Shown: positions 1-9,333, counted from the stretch's first letter. The stretch: 64,000 nt of DNA from Streptomyces venezuelae (GCF_008642295.1 NZ_CP029190.1:124001-188000), one strand, 5' to 3'. Numbers and translations: made by a program. Notes: generated from the letters alone by a model not told the origin.

Positions 1-13
1 TCGGCCTGTGCAT
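1..13 (-). CDS. Possible first codons of a divergent gene
   Basis: An ATG on the minus strand at base 13 is preceded by a good ribosome binding site (GAGAAGGG, 6 nt away). Only four codons lie in the window, so no product can be named. A regulator reading leftward, for example of the MarR type, would fit the palindromic operators at 63-135, but that is inference. Confidence 0.25.
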
Positions 14-62
14 GGCTTGCCCTTCTCGGTGCCGTCCGGTCTCGTCCATGGAGTCCACAATA

Positions 63-135
63 TCTCAACGTTGAGACACTTGACGTTGATCGATCGCGAG
101 TGATTTTATCTTAACGTTGAAGTTGTCAACCTTGA
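63..135. promoter_or_regulatory. Doubled composite palindromic operator
   Basis: Four copies of a 10-bp near-palindrome start at 65 (TCAACGTTGA), 80 (TTGACGTTGA), 111 (TTAACGTTGA) and 126 (TCAACCTTGA). They form two pairs with an identical 15-bp repeat period and 46 bp between the pairs. The first is embedded in a perfect 14-bp palindrome (63-76). The second pair ends 15 bp before the nitroreductase start, where bound repressor would cover the promoter or block elongation. The shape fits a dimeric winged-helix repressor binding cooperatively; the regulator itself is not visible. Confidence 0.6.
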
Positions 136-150
136 ACGAACGGACCACTC

Positions 151-750
151 ATGACCCCGTCTTCCCTCACCCTTGATGCCGCCGCCCAGGACCTGCTGTT
201 CCGCGAGGCCCGCACCGCCAACACCTTCACCGACGAGCCGGTGACCGACGAGCAGATCCAGGCGATCTACGACCTCGTCAAGTACGGCCCGACCGCCTAC
301 AACCAGGCTCCGCTGCGGATCACCCTGGTCCGCTCGGCCGCTGCCCGCGAGCGACTGCTGACGCACATGGCCGAGGGCAACCGCGCCAAGACCGCCGCCG
401 CACCGCTGGTCGCGATCCTCTCCGCGGACAACGAGTTCCACGAGGAACTCCCCCACCTGCTCCCGCACTTCCCGCAGGCCAAGGACATGTTCTTCGCCGA
501 GCGCCCGGTGCGCGAGAGCTCCGCCCTGCTGAACGCCGCGCTCCAGGCCGCGTACTTCATCATCGGCGTCCGCGCCGCAGGCCTGGCCGCCGGCCCGATG
601 ACCGGCCTGGACTTCGCCGGCCTGCAGAAGGAGTTCCTGGACCCCGACCACACCCCTCTGATGGTCGTCAACATCGGCAAGCCGGGCGAGAACGCCTGGT
701 TCCCCCGCTCCCCGCGCCTCGCCTACGACGAAGCCGTCACCACCGTCTGA
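151..750 (+). CDS. Nitroreductase-family protein (malonic semialdehyde reductase RutE/HadB-like)
   Basis: The 199-residue protein has the size and layout of the RutE/HadB branch of FMN-dependent nitroreductases. It has an N-terminal FREARTANTF segment (Arg about residue 18) that contacts FMN phosphate in this family, then KYGPTAYNQAP (about 45-55), and a C-terminal segment, MVVNIGKPGENAWFPRSPR. Such enzymes reduce malonic semialdehyde, quinones or nitro compounds with NAD(P)H in the cytoplasm. The MFS exporter follows 30 bp downstream, so the pair is probably one operon controlled from the operators at 63-135. This suggests reductive detoxification plus export of an electrophile; the substrate is unknown. 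Confidence 0.85.
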   Translation: MTPSSLTLDAAAQDLLFREARTANTFTDEPVTDEQIQAIYDLVKYGPTAYNQAPLRITLVRSAAARERLLTHMAEGNRAKTAAAPLVAILSADNEFHEELPHLLPHFPQAKDMFFAERPVRESSALLNAALQAAYFIIGVRAAGLAAGPMTGLDFAGLQKEFLDPDHTPLMVVNIGKPGENAWFPRSPRLAYDEAVTTV

Positions 751-780
751 GCCCGACCGAACCGAACCGGAGGGTCCCTC

Positions 781-2007
781 ATGTCCACCGTCACCGCAGC
801 ACGACCCACCGCACCGGCGCCGAACCGCCGACTGCACGCGCTCTGGCCGGCCCTGCTCGCCGCACCCATCGCCACCGGAGCCAACGCACCTGTCCTCATC
901 CTCCCGGACATGGCCCGCACCCTGGGCGTCCCCACCGACCGGGCGACGTGGATGGTGACCGTCTTTGCCTGGGCCATGACCGTCGGCACCCCCCTGTTTG
1001 CCGCCCTCGTACGGCACCGAGGGCTCAAACCCACCCTCGTCGCGTCCGCGGTCACCGCGCTCGCGGGGACCGCGGCCCTCGTCTTAGCCCCCTGGTTCCC
1101 CCTGGCACTCGCCGGCAGAGCCGCACAGGCGGCCGGCGGTGCAGGGCTGGTGGCCGTGGCGATGAACCTCGCAGGTTCCACCCGACGCATGGGGGCGATC
1201 ACCGCCGGGTTCGGAGTCCTGGGCGCCGTCGGGCCGCTGCTCGGCTCCGTCCTGTCGACCACGGTCGGTGCCCGCGCCCCGCTCACCGTCTCCGGCCTCG
1301 CACTCCTCGCCGTGCCCGCGGTCTGGCGTCACATCGCCTCGGGCGAGGCCTCACCCGAACACGTTTCCCGCACCACCCCGTTCGACGCCATGGGGGCCGG
1401 CCTCGTCGTGGCGCTGGCGTCCACTCTGGTCCTCGCCCCGACCGCTCCCCTGGCGGGCGGCGTCACGGCCGCCGCCGTGGTGGTACCGCTTGCCCTCCAC
1501 ATACGGCGCCGCCCGGACGGCTTCGTGCCCGCCGCCGCGGTCCGCTCACGGGCCTTCCGTCACTCGGCCCTCCTCGCGTTCGTCTTCTCCACCTCGTACT
1601 TCACCCTTCTCTTCGCCCTGCCGGAGCTTGCCCGGCAGCGGACGCAGTGGTCCGCCGGTGCGATCGGTACCGGCCAGTTGGCCGCGCTCCTGACCGGCTC
1701 CGCCCTCTCGTGGATCCTCGCTGCCACCGCGGGTCGCCTTGGGCACCGACGCTCGCTCATCCTCCTCATCACCCTGGGGATCGCCGCACCTCTTACCGCA
1801 GTCGCAGCGTCCTGGGCGCCGGTGCTCCTCCTGGCAGCCGCGACCGCCGTGTTTGTCGCGACCGGCAGCAACGCCGTCCTTTCCGTGCACGCCTCCCGAC
1901 AGGTACCGCCCGCCCAACGGCCGGCCGCAATCGGGCTGTTCGTCCTCTGCTACCAGCTCGGAGGGGCCGTCGGCCCGACGCTCGCCGCCCTCGTGACCCT
2001 CAACTGA
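781..2007 (+). CDS. MFS transporter
   Basis: A 408-residue polytopic membrane protein with about 12 hydrophobic segments and the loop between helices 2 and 3 expected of the major facilitator superfamily. It has glycine/alanine-rich helices and short charged loops (RHRGLK near 80, GRLGHRR near 315). It resembles proton-coupled drug or metabolite exporters. It starts 30 bp after the nitroreductase with GGAGG in front of the ATG, so co-transcription is likely. It probably exports a compound related to the one sensed by the upstream operator system. Confidence 0.85.
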   Translation: MSTVTAARPTAPAPNRRLHALWPALLAAPIATGANAPVLILPDMARTLGVPTDRATWMVTVFAWAMTVGTPLFAALVRHRGLKPTLVASAVTALAGTAALVLAPWFPLALAGRAAQAAGGAGLVAVAMNLAGSTRRMGAITAGFGVLGAVGPLLGSVLSTTVGARAPLTVSGLALLAVPAVWRHIASGEASPEHVSRTTPFDAMGAGLVVALASTLVLAPTAPLAGGVTAAAVVVPLALHIRRRPDGFVPAAAVRSRAFRHSALLAFVFSTSYFTLLFALPELARQRTQWSAGAIGTGQLAALLTGSALSWILAATAGRLGHRRSLILLITLGIAAPLTAVAASWAPVLLLAAATAVFVATGSNAVLSVHASRQVPPAQRPAAIGLFVLCYQLGGAVGPTLAALVTLN

Positions 2008-2039
2008 GAGGATTCGGGGGCGTACGGTTACCGCACGGT

Positions 2040-2600
2040 TCAGCCGAGGACCGTGGTCACTTCTCGGCGGGCCGCCTCCGACAGGAGCGGAGTCCAGGCC
2101 GTGAAGAGCTCGAGCAGGTCCGCCCCGTTGCGCTCGCGGAAGGACGCGTTCACCTTGGCCAGGTCCAGTTCGTTGGCCACCGTGAGCTCGGCGAAGTCGC
2201 GGCGCTGCTGGAGGGACGGGGTGAACTCTTCACCAGTGAAGCGGTCCCGGAAGGTCACCGACGCCTCATCCGCGGCGGCGAGGCTGGGGTAGGAGGCCTT
2301 GCGGTCGCAGCTGGCGTAGAAGTACACGAGCTCTTCCGCCTCCGCGCCGATCGCCTCGGCGAGGCGGGCGCGCTCGGAGAGTTCCAGGAGGCTCACAGGC
2401 AGGCCGTCCGTGCCGTAGAAGGCGTGGCACAGGGCCGCGGTCTGCAGGGCGGGCCGTGCGCCCCACGCGGCGAGCAGCGCCTCGACGCGCAGCAGGTGGG
2501 TCAGGAGCGTACCGCCGGAGTGCTTGGTGGTTTCGGCTCCCAGCTCCTTGAGCAGGGCGATCGCCGGGGAGTCGGTGTGCTTGTCGTCGCTGTGCATCAT
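2040..2600 (-). CDS. DUF6817 domain-containing protein
   Basis: The 186-residue reading starts at the first of two adjacent ATGs (2600/2597); a longer reading to 2666 adds a basic tail that does not look conserved. The sequence HSGGTLLTHLLRVEALLAAWG followed by ALCHAFYGTDG is the signature of the DUF6817 family. Its spaced His/Asp residues resemble an HD-type metal site. No biochemical function is known to me. It lies 97 bp downstream of the histidine phosphatase gene on the same strand. The ribosome binding site is weak. Confidence 0.75.
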   Translation of the reverse strand: MMHSDDKHTDSPAIALLKELGAETTKHSGGTLLTHLLRVEALLAAWGARPALQTAALCHAFYGTDGLPVSLLELSERARLAEAIGAEAEELVYFYASCDRKASYPSLAAADEASVTFRDRFTGEEFTPSLQQRRDFAELTVANELDLAKVNASFRERNGADLLELFTAWTPLLSEAARREVTTVLG

Positions 2601-2696
2601 GTGCCCATGATGGCGAGGGCTTGGCGTCGGCGTCCGCCGGGACCGGCATACGGACACCGGGACCACGTCTTACGCGGCTGCGCGCAGCAGGCGGCG

Positions 2697-3323
2697 TCAG
2701 ATGTGGGTTTCCGGGCGAAACCCGGTCCAGCGCAGCTCGGGAGGCAGGTGCCGCATGTCGTTGGAGACGAGGACGGAGGGTGCCCGCCCGGGCGCGTAGC
2801 GGATGACGGTGAGTGCGGCGTTGCAGTGGTTGAGGCCGAGCCAGCGCCATTGCGGGGCGTGCATGGCGTCCCGTACGAGCCAGGCGATCAGGAAGTTGTG
2901 GGTGACAACCAGTTCATGCCGGTCCTGTCCACCGTCCACGGGGCCGGTGAACGCCTCCAGCGCCTCGCGGGCCAGCGCAGGTCCGTGCTCGCGCTCCTCC
3001 TCAGTGGCTCCGGAGAGAAAGCGGAGGTAGAAGTCGGCGGACTCCTCCGGAAGCTCGTCCCTCGTCGGCATGTAGGGAACGTAGTCACCGGCGACTTCCG
3101 AGACACCGAGGGGGACGTTGCCGAGCTCGGCGCCGATCAGACGTGCGGTCTGCTCTGCCCGCTGCAGCGGGCCGTGGTGAACAGCCGCCAGAGGCACCTC
3201 CCGGAGGCGCTGCCCGAGCAGCGTGGCCTGCCGGCGGCCTCGGTCCGTCAGCCCGCCGTCCTCTGAGGCAGCCTCGCCGTGCCGGGCCAGGTAGAGGTAG
3301 CGGGTGGCTGTGCCGGTCATCAT
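2697..3323 (-). CDS. Histidine phosphatase (phosphoglycerate mutase-like) family protein
   Basis: The 208-residue cytoplasmic protein opens with YLYLARHGEA, the RHG motif carrying the phospho-accepting histidine. It continues with GLTDRGRRQA, the HHGPLQRAEQTA loop and a late VVTHNFLIAWL motif holding the second catalytic histidine. The family removes phosphate from small metabolites or proteins. The start at 3323 has a strong GGAGGAG 6-7 nt upstream; a start at 3455 would run into the divergent gene. The substrate cannot be inferred. Confidence 0.85.
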   Translation of the reverse strand: MMTGTATRYLYLARHGEAASEDGGLTDRGRRQATLLGQRLREVPLAAVHHGPLQRAEQTARLIGAELGNVPLGVSEVAGDYVPYMPTRDELPEESADFYLRFLSGATEEEREHGPALAREALEAFTGPVDGGQDRHELVVTHNFLIAWLVRDAMHAPQWRWLGLNHCNAALTVIRYAPGRAPSVLVSNDMRHLPPELRWTGFRPETHI

Positions 3324-3501
3324 CTCAAACTCCTCCACGCCATCAGTGATCTTGTCTAACGGGGGACGCGGCTTCCTCCCCCGCTGGTTTCCCTGCCTGT
3401 TCACACGCCGTGTTCGCCGTTCACGCACGGACGCGTGTTCCCTGGCACACAGCACGACGTGCCCGGGTGGGGCCCCACGGCTCGATCCTCAGGGGGGGAT
3501 C

Positions 3502-5109
3502 TTGACTACACCGCACCGCGGGCGCCTGCGCCTGCTGGCCGCCGGGGGCGTGCTCGCACTGGCTGCCGGAGCTCTCGCCGCCGCCCCGAGCACTGCGGCC
3601 CCGCAGTACCGCGCGCCCGGCTCCGCCCTCGCACGGCCCGCGACCGCCTCGGTACCGGAGTCGGCCTCCGATGCCGTGCCGCGCCGTGCCGGCGGGTACC
3701 CGACCGTCGTCATGCCGGAGCGGGCAGCGCCATCCGCGCGGGTGGCTGCCGCCGCCAAGCCGCGGCACGACGTCGACGGCGACGGCATCAGTGACATGAT
3801 CGTCATGGAGTACGACCAGCACACGGCCGTCTACCTGTCATCGATCCAGGCCTGGAGCGACTACGCGATCCACAAGACCGACCCCGAAGGCTCGTTCAAG
3901 GACCTGCTGCCGGTGGGCGATGTCGGCGGCACGACCAAGCCCGAACTGCTCTCCCTCTCCTTCGACGGCGTCCTCACGCTCTACGAGGCCGGTCTGGAGT
4001 CCACTTCGGCACCCCTGTGGTCCGGTGGCGGCTGGCAGAGCTGGGGAATCTACGACCAACTCGTGGGCGCCAACGACGTGGACGGCGACGGCATCGGCGA
4101 CGTCCTCACGCGCACCCTGTCCGGCGAGCTGTGGTTCCACAAGGGCGCCGGCGACGCCTCCGCCCCGCTCAAGGCCCGCGGCAAGGTCGGCTCCGGCTGG
4201 AACACGTACAACGTGATCACCGGCTCGGACGACGCCGACGGCGACGGCCTGAGCGACCTGCTCGCCCGCGACCGCGAGGGCGTGCAGTACTGGTACAAGT
4301 CGATCGGTGGAGGCAAGTTCGCCGCGCCCGCGTACTTCGGCCGTGGCTACGAACGCAACGAGTTTATTGTCGGCGCGGGCACCACGCAGCTCTACGGCAA
4401 GGGTCAGAACCTCATGACCCAGACCGACAACACCCTGGCCAAGTACTACGCCCTGGCCAACGGCGACTATCTGTCGCCGCCGACCAACGCCGGCACCGAG
4501 ACGCCCGGGTCCCGCAACACGTACGCCACCGGGCTCAACAACCGCAACCACGCCAGCTACGTGCAGAACATCGGCAGCGACCTGTACATCCGCGGCCAGA
4601 AGGTCAGCACGGCGTGGAACTACACCATGATGGTCGGCCCCGGTGACCTGTCCGGTGACGGCAAGGGCGACCTGCTCAGCCGCGACTCCGCCGGCGTCCT
4701 GTGGCTGCACCCCGGCGACGGGGCGGTGTACACCAAGCTCGGCACGCGGATCAAGGTCGGCACCGGCTGGAACGCCTACAACGCGCTCGTCGGCGCCGGC
4801 GACTACTCCGGCGACGGACGGACCGACCTGCTCGCCCGGGACACCTCCGGCCGGATGTTCCTCTACAAGGGCACGGGTTCGTCCACCGCGCCGTTCGCCG
4901 CCCGGGAGCAGATAGCCACCGGCTGGGGCGTGTACGACATGCTGGTCGTGCCCGGTGATATCGACGGCGACAGCAAGGGCGACGTGCTCGCCCGCCTCGC
5001 GAACGGCGAGATGTACCTGTACACCTCGACGGGCAACGCCGGGACGGCGACCTTCACCGCCCGGGTGAAGTTCGGCACCGGCTGGAACATCTACAAGAAC
5101 ATGCTCTGA
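3502..5109 (+). CDS. Secreted FG-GAP/VCBS repeat protein
   Basis: A TTG start at 3502 follows a G-rich ribosome binding site (AGGGGGGGAT). It gives 535 residues with a good signal peptide: basic RGRLRLL, a hydrophobic stretch and an APSTAAP cleavage region. After about residue 75 the chain is built of FG-GAP-type repeats carrying calcium-binding-like DVDGDGI, DADGDGL, DLSGDGK, DYSGDGR and DIDGDSK loops, each followed by DLLxR and a GTGWNxY element. This predicts an extracellular beta-propeller. No catalytic domain is present, although in Streptomyces such repeats often form the tail of secreted peptidases. It may be a binding module. Confidence 0.85.
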   Translation: MTTPHRGRLRLLAAGGVLALAAGALAAAPSTAAPQYRAPGSALARPATASVPESASDAVPRRAGGYPTVVMPERAAPSARVAAAAKPRHDVDGDGISDMIVMEYDQHTAVYLSSIQAWSDYAIHKTDPEGSFKDLLPVGDVGGTTKPELLSLSFDGVLTLYEAGLESTSAPLWSGGGWQSWGIYDQLVGANDVDGDGIGDVLTRTLSGELWFHKGAGDASAPLKARGKVGSGWNTYNVITGSDDADGDGLSDLLARDREGVQYWYKSIGGGKFAAPAYFGRGYERNEFIVGAGTTQLYGKGQNLMTQTDNTLAKYYALANGDYLSPPTNAGTETPGSRNTYATGLNNRNHASYVQNIGSDLYIRGQKVSTAWNYTMMVGPGDLSGDGKGDLLSRDSAGVLWLHPGDGAVYTKLGTRIKVGTGWNAYNALVGAGDYSGDGRTDLLARDTSGRMFLYKGTGSSTAPFAAREQIATGWGVYDMLVVPGDIDGDSKGDVLARLANGEMYLYTSTGNAGTATFTARVKFGTGWNIYKNML

Positions 5110-5221
5110 TGCGCCCGCCGGGCAGTTCCTCCTCGACCCAGGGGGTACTGCCCGGCCGGTTCGTGCGTACAGGATGGGGATTTGCCATGCTGTCGACCGG
5201 TTGCGTGCAAGGATGTCGCCC

Positions 5222-6754
5222 GTGACCGGATCGTCCTGCTCGCCCGTCGCCGAGGGCACGCCTCGCAACCGCGGTCTTGGTGCCCGTGCCGCTGCCGTGC
5301 TGGTGTTCGGGGCATCGGCCGCGGTCCTGGTGGTGGAGATCGTTGCCCTGCGGCTGCTGGCTCCCTACCTCGGCCTCACCCTCGAGACCAGCACCATGGT
5401 GATCGGCATCGCCCTCACCGCGATGGCCTTCGGTTCCTGGCTGGGTGGGCGCAGCGCCGACCAGGTCGATCCGCGTCGGCTCATCGGCCCCGCGCTCGGG
5501 GTGTCGGGAGCGGTCGTGGCGCTCACCCCCGCCGTGCTGCGCACTACTGCGGAGTCGGCACCGGCGATCCTGTTGCCGATCGCGTCGCTGACCATCCTCG
5601 TGCCCGGCGCGCTGCTCTCTGCCGTGTCTCCGATCGTCACCAAGTTGCGTCTGACCAGCCTCGCCGAGACCGGAACGGTGGTCGGCCGGCTGTCCGGCGT
5701 CGGCACCGTCGGTGCCATCGTCGGGACGGTCCTCACCGGCTTCGTCCTCATCGCACGGTTTCCGGTGAGCAGCATCCTGATCGGCCTCGGAACACTGCTG
5801 GTGGTCGGCTCGGCGCTGGTCGAGTGGCGAACGCGCGGGTGGAGGGGCACGCCTGCCCTGACGCTGGTGGTCGTTGCCGGCGGCCTCGCCACCGTGGTCG
5901 CGCCCGGTGGCTGTGACACGGAGACCAGGTACCACTGCGCACGGGTCGTTGCAGACCCCGATCGGGACAGCGGCCTGACCCTCGTTCTGGACGGCGTGCG
6001 GCACTCCTACGTCGACGTCGACGACCCGGCCTTCCTGGAGTTCGAGTACGTGCGCGCCATCGCGGCGGTGGTCGATGCCTCCTTTCCCGAAGGCGCGCCA
6101 CTTGCAGCCCACCACGTCGGTGGCGGCGGTCTCACCTTTCCCCGGTACCTCGCGGCCACGCGACCCGGGACGCGCAGCCTCGTATCCGAGATCGACGGCG
6201 GGGTGGTGCGGATCGACCGCGACCGACTGGGTCTGAGCGAAGAAGGCGGTATCGACGTACGCGTCGAGGACGGCAGGCTCGGGCTGCGGCGCCTGGAGGC
6301 AGACAGTCGTGACCTCGTCGTCGGCGACGCCTTCGGGGGCGTCAGCGTGCCGTGGCACCTCACTACGGTGGAAGCGCTGGCCGAGGTACGGCGGGTGCTC
6401 GATGAGGACGGCCTGTACGTCGCCAACCTCATCGATCACGGTGGTCTGGCCTTCGCACGCGCCGAAGTAGCCACCCTCGAAGCGGCCTTCGGGCATGTCG
6501 CCCTCATCGGCGAACCCTCCGACATCGGCCTCGATCCGACCAGCACTTCGAGGGGAGGCAATCTGGTGGTGCTCGCCTCTGACGGGCCGGTCGATCTGCC
6601 CGCGATCCAGGAGGCGTTGGACGCCCGGCGCACCGGATGGCAGATCTCCGCAGGCGTCGGCCTCGGTTCTTGGATCGGTGGCGCCCAACTGCTCACGGAC
6701 GACTACGCACCCGTCGACCAGCTCCTCCAGCCCTACCGTCAACAGCGGACGTAG
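5222..6754 (+). CDS. Fused MFS-like membrane/spermidine synthase-family protein
   Basis: From the GTG at 5222 (AAGGA 8 nt upstream) the protein has 510 residues. The N-terminal 230 or so hold about seven membrane helices (VVEIVALRLLAPYLG, GSWLGGRSAD). The C-terminal half is an aminopropyltransferase/SAM-type fold with VGGGGLTFPRYLA, SEIDGG, VVGDAFGG and VPWHLTT motifs and the family-typical LTDDYAPVDQL near the end. It matches the fused-MFS/spermidine synthase group, whose substrate is generally unknown. An upstream ATG (5174) lacks a suitable ribosome binding site. Confidence 0.8.
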   Translation: MTGSSCSPVAEGTPRNRGLGARAAAVLVFGASAAVLVVEIVALRLLAPYLGLTLETSTMVIGIALTAMAFGSWLGGRSADQVDPRRLIGPALGVSGAVVALTPAVLRTTAESAPAILLPIASLTILVPGALLSAVSPIVTKLRLTSLAETGTVVGRLSGVGTVGAIVGTVLTGFVLIARFPVSSILIGLGTLLVVGSALVEWRTRGWRGTPALTLVVVAGGLATVVAPGGCDTETRYHCARVVADPDRDSGLTLVLDGVRHSYVDVDDPAFLEFEYVRAIAAVVDASFPEGAPLAAHHVGGGGLTFPRYLAATRPGTRSLVSEIDGGVVRIDRDRLGLSEEGGIDVRVEDGRLGLRRLEADSRDLVVGDAFGGVSVPWHLTTVEALAEVRRVLDEDGLYVANLIDHGGLAFARAEVATLEAAFGHVALIGEPSDIGLDPTSTSRGGNLVVLASDGPVDLPAIQEALDARRTGWQISAGVGLGSWIGGAQLLTDDYAPVDQLLQPYRQQRT

Positions 6755-6773
6755 CCGGACCACTTCGGGGGAG

Positions 6774-7322
6774 TCAGCCGTGCAAGTCCCGGCGGCAGGC
6801 GTAGCGGAGTCCGGCCAGGTCGCCGTGGTAGAGCTCGCCGTCGTCGTTGTCGGCCACCGTGCCGCGGGCGGGCCCGCCGCCACCGATGCCGCGGAAGAAC
6901 GCTCTCAGCCCGTAGTAAGGCTGGAGCGGCAGCCAGCAAAGCCCCGACAGCCACCGGTAGATCGTCCGCCAGAACCCCGGCCGCCGTCCGTCGGCGGCAC
7001 GAATCACCCGGATGCCGGTCAGCAGCTTGCCGATGCTGGCCCGGACCACGTACGTCAACAGCACCTGGTTGGCGAAGGACAGGCCGAGCAGGAGTGCGAG
7101 GGCGGTCAGCGGGCGGCCGTCCTCACCACGCATGACCAGGTAGGGCACGGAGATGACGAGGAGCAGGTCCACCGTTACCGCGAGGAGGCGTCGCCCTTCC
7201 CCGGCGGGCCGCGGAACCCGCACCCGCGTCTGCGGGTGCGGGTGCGGATACGTTCCTGCAGTGCCCCCGTACACAGGCTGGCTGCTGGACGGATGTGGCT
7301 GATTCCCCTGTGCCGTGATCAT
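6774..7322 (-). CDS. RDD family membrane protein
   Basis: The 182-residue protein has a proline/histidine-rich cytoplasmic N-terminus. Then RRLLAVTVDLLLVISVPYLV begins the RDD domain (here R..D with the second Asp missing), and a SIGKLLTGIRVIRAADG segment is typical of this family. Two to three membrane helices are predicted. RDD proteins are inner-membrane proteins of mostly unknown role, some linked to ion transport. It is convergent with the synthase-like gene (20 bp gap). The start at 7322 is chosen over 7352 because it fits the usual short N-terminus; neither has a clear ribosome binding site. Confidence 0.75.
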   Translation of the reverse strand: MITAQGNQPHPSSSQPVYGGTAGTYPHPHPQTRVRVPRPAGEGRRLLAVTVDLLLVISVPYLVMRGEDGRPLTALALLLGLSFANQVLLTYVVRASIGKLLTGIRVIRAADGRRPGFWRTIYRWLSGLCWLPLQPYYGLRAFFRGIGGGGPARGTVADNDDGELYHGDLAGLRYACRRDLHG

Positions 7323-7365
7323 GCGTGCATGATGCCGTATCGGCCGACCCACCTGCGGTCCGTGG

Positions 7366-8412
7366 TCAGTCGGCCACGGCCTCGATCAGGGAGTACGGGG
7401 CGGCCTCCGCGAGCGGGGTGACCGATGTGACGCGCAGGCCCGCCTGCCGGCACAGCTCCTCGAAGTCTTCGCGGGTGCGTTCCCTGCCGCCGACGTTCAC
7501 CATCATGTTGAGGTCGCTCAGGTAGGTTCCCTCGTCCTCGGATCCGACGAGCTCGGGAAGCACCGGCTCCACGATCAGGACGACGCCGCCGGCCGGCAGC
7601 ACCTGGCGGCAGTGGCGCAGGATCGTGACCGCCTGGGCGTCCGTCCAGTCGTGCAGGATGCTCTTCACGAGGTACACGTCCGAGCCCTGCGGGACCGCTT
7701 TGAAGAAGTCCCCGGCGACAAGGGCGCAGCGCTTCTCCAGCCCGTGGCGGGCCAGTGTGTTCGCGGCCTCTGCGAGGCCGTCGGCGGTGTCGAAGACCAC
7801 GCCGGTGAGACCCGGGTGTGCTGCGAGGACGGCGGCCAGGAGGGTGCCGCTGCCTCCGCCGACGTCCGTGACCGAGGCGAACCGGCTGAAGTCGAAGGCC
7901 TGCGGCAGCACGGCGGCGGTCTCGGAGACGACCTGGCTCATCGCCGCGTTGAAGTCTGCGGAGAGCTCGGGGTGCCGGGCGAGGTGGCTGAAGAAGTCGG
8001 TGCCGAAGACGGAGTCAAAGGCGATCTCCCCCGTACGGACACTGCTGTCCAGGTGCTCCCAGGCGCGCACGATCGCCGGATCGGTGAACATACGGACGAA
8101 CGAGGTGAGGGATTCGGGGTGGTCCGGGGTGAGGAGGGCTCCCGCCGGGGTCACCGTGAAGGTGTCGGGGGTGTGTTCCGCGAGCAGGCCGAGGGCGGTC
8201 AGGGCGCGCAGCAGGCGGGTCATGGGCTGGTGCGCGGTCCCTGCTCCGGCGGCCACCTCGGCGGCTGTGCGCGGCCCGTCGCCGATGCGTTCCACGACTC
8301 CCAGGCGGACCGCCGCGCGCAGGGTGTGTGCGGCCATGCTCCCGAACGCGAGCCGGACGACGAGTTCCCGGCCGGCCGCCGTCTGTGCGGCTCGGACCTC
8401 GGTGTTCATCAC
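7366..8412 (-). CDS. SAM-dependent O-methyltransferase (acetylserotonin/hydroxyneurosporene type)
   Basis: The 348-residue protein has an N-terminal winged-helix dimerisation domain (TAAEVAAGAGTAHQPMTRLLRAL). A Rossmann methyltransferase domain follows, with FASVTDVGGGSGTLLAAVL near 185, VFDTADGL, and the catalytic-histidine region KSILHDWTD near 265. This is the class II small-molecule O-methyltransferase family common in polyketide tailoring. GTG at 8412 and ATG at 8409 are both possible behind GGAAGGAAG. No biosynthetic cluster surrounds it, so the substrate is open. Confidence 0.85.
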   Translation of the reverse strand: MMNTEVRAAQTAAGRELVVRLAFGSMAAHTLRAAVRLGVVERIGDGPRTAAEVAAGAGTAHQPMTRLLRALTALGLLAEHTPDTFTVTPAGALLTPDHPESLTSFVRMFTDPAIVRAWEHLDSSVRTGEIAFDSVFGTDFFSHLARHPELSADFNAAMSQVVSETAAVLPQAFDFSRFASVTDVGGGSGTLLAAVLAAHPGLTGVVFDTADGLAEAANTLARHGLEKRCALVAGDFFKAVPQGSDVYLVKSILHDWTDAQAVTILRHCRQVLPAGGVVLIVEPVLPELVGSEDEGTYLSDLNMMVNVGGRERTREDFEELCRQAGLRVTSVTPLAEAAPYSLIEAVAD

Positions 8413-8493
8413 AGGTCTTGCTTCCTTCCTTCGATTCGACCGATCACATCGCCGGTCGTTCTTCCGGTCTGGATCTGGATACGGAGAGGGGGA

Positions 8494-9333
8494 TCAGGGC
8501 TCGGTGGATGCGGCGGTCAGGCCGGCCAGTGCGGCGGGTGTGCACCCGGCGAGGGCCTGGACGTCGCGGTGGAGATGGGGCTGGTCGGCGTATCCACAGG
8601 CCATGGCGACGTCGCCGGCGCGCTCGCCGGCGAGGAGGGCCCGGGCGGCGTGGTCGAAGCGGACCAGCATGGCGGCGCGTTTGGGGGTCAGGCCGATCTG
8701 GGAACTGAACCTGGCCCAGAGCCGCTTGCGGCTCCATCCGCAGGACGCGGCGAGGTCGCCGACCCGTACCCGGCCGCGACCGGCCACGATGGCGTCCCAG
8801 GCGGCGGCGACCTCCGCCGCCATGGGCGGGGTCCGGGTCCCTGCGGCCCTGCGTCGGAGGAATGCGTCCGTGAGCGCGAGGCGTTCCTGCCAGGACGCGG
8901 TGTCGGCCAACTGCTCGCGCAGCAGCCGAGCGTGCCGCCCCCAGAGGTCCTCGAGTCCGGTGATGGAGCCGTCCAGTTCGAGCGGGGAAACACCCAGCAG
9001 GGCGTAGGCGGCCCGGGGTGACAGCGCCACCTCGACGCATTCGACGCCCTGGCCGCGGATTCGGGCCGGACCCGGTGAGAGGGAGGCGACGAGACCCTTC
9101 AGTGGCCGGTGCCCGGAGGCGCTCTCCACCGTGACCGGGCCGGCTCCGAGCCCGATGACGACGATCACGGCGGGCTGCGGCAGCACCCGCATGTCCAGCC
9201 CGCCGGCCGTACGGTCCCGGAACCCGGCCATCCGTACGCCGTCGAGAGAGGTGCCGCCGAGGGGGCGGGCTACCTCCCAGCGGTCGTCAGCAGTGTGTTC
9301 CGGGGGCGTGTCCCCCGCGTCGTTCTTGGGCAT
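8494..9333 (-). CDS. AraC-family transcriptional regulator
   Basis: The 279-residue protein has a C-terminal AraC/XylS DNA-binding domain: VRVGDLAASCGWSRKRLWARFSSQIGLTPKRAAMLVRF and then GDVAMACGYADQPHLHRDVQALAGCTP. The N-terminal part carries the beta-rich sensing domain seen in Streptomyces DUF6597-type regulators. It lies 56 bp downstream of the RNA ligase gene on the same strand and upstream of the methyltransferase. It could be read through from either; the target is unknown. Confidence 0.85.
   Translation of the reverse strand: MPKNDAGDTPPEHTADDRWEVARPLGGTSLDGVRMAGFRDRTAGGLDMRVLPQPAVIVVIGLGAGPVTVESASGHRPLKGLVASLSPGPARIRGQGVECVEVALSPRAAYALLGVSPLELDGSITGLEDLWGRHARLLREQLADTASWQERLALTDAFLRRRAAGTRTPPMAAEVAAAWDAIVAGRGRVRVGDLAASCGWSRKRLWARFSSQIGLTPKRAAMLVRFDHAARALLAGERAGDVAMACGYADQPHLHRDVQALAGCTPAALAGLTAASTEP

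Noticed and set aside
948..3266. A 772-codon open frame overlapping the MFS and downstream genes
   Set aside because: It crosses three genes with recognisable domains in other frames and is Arg/Pro-rich.
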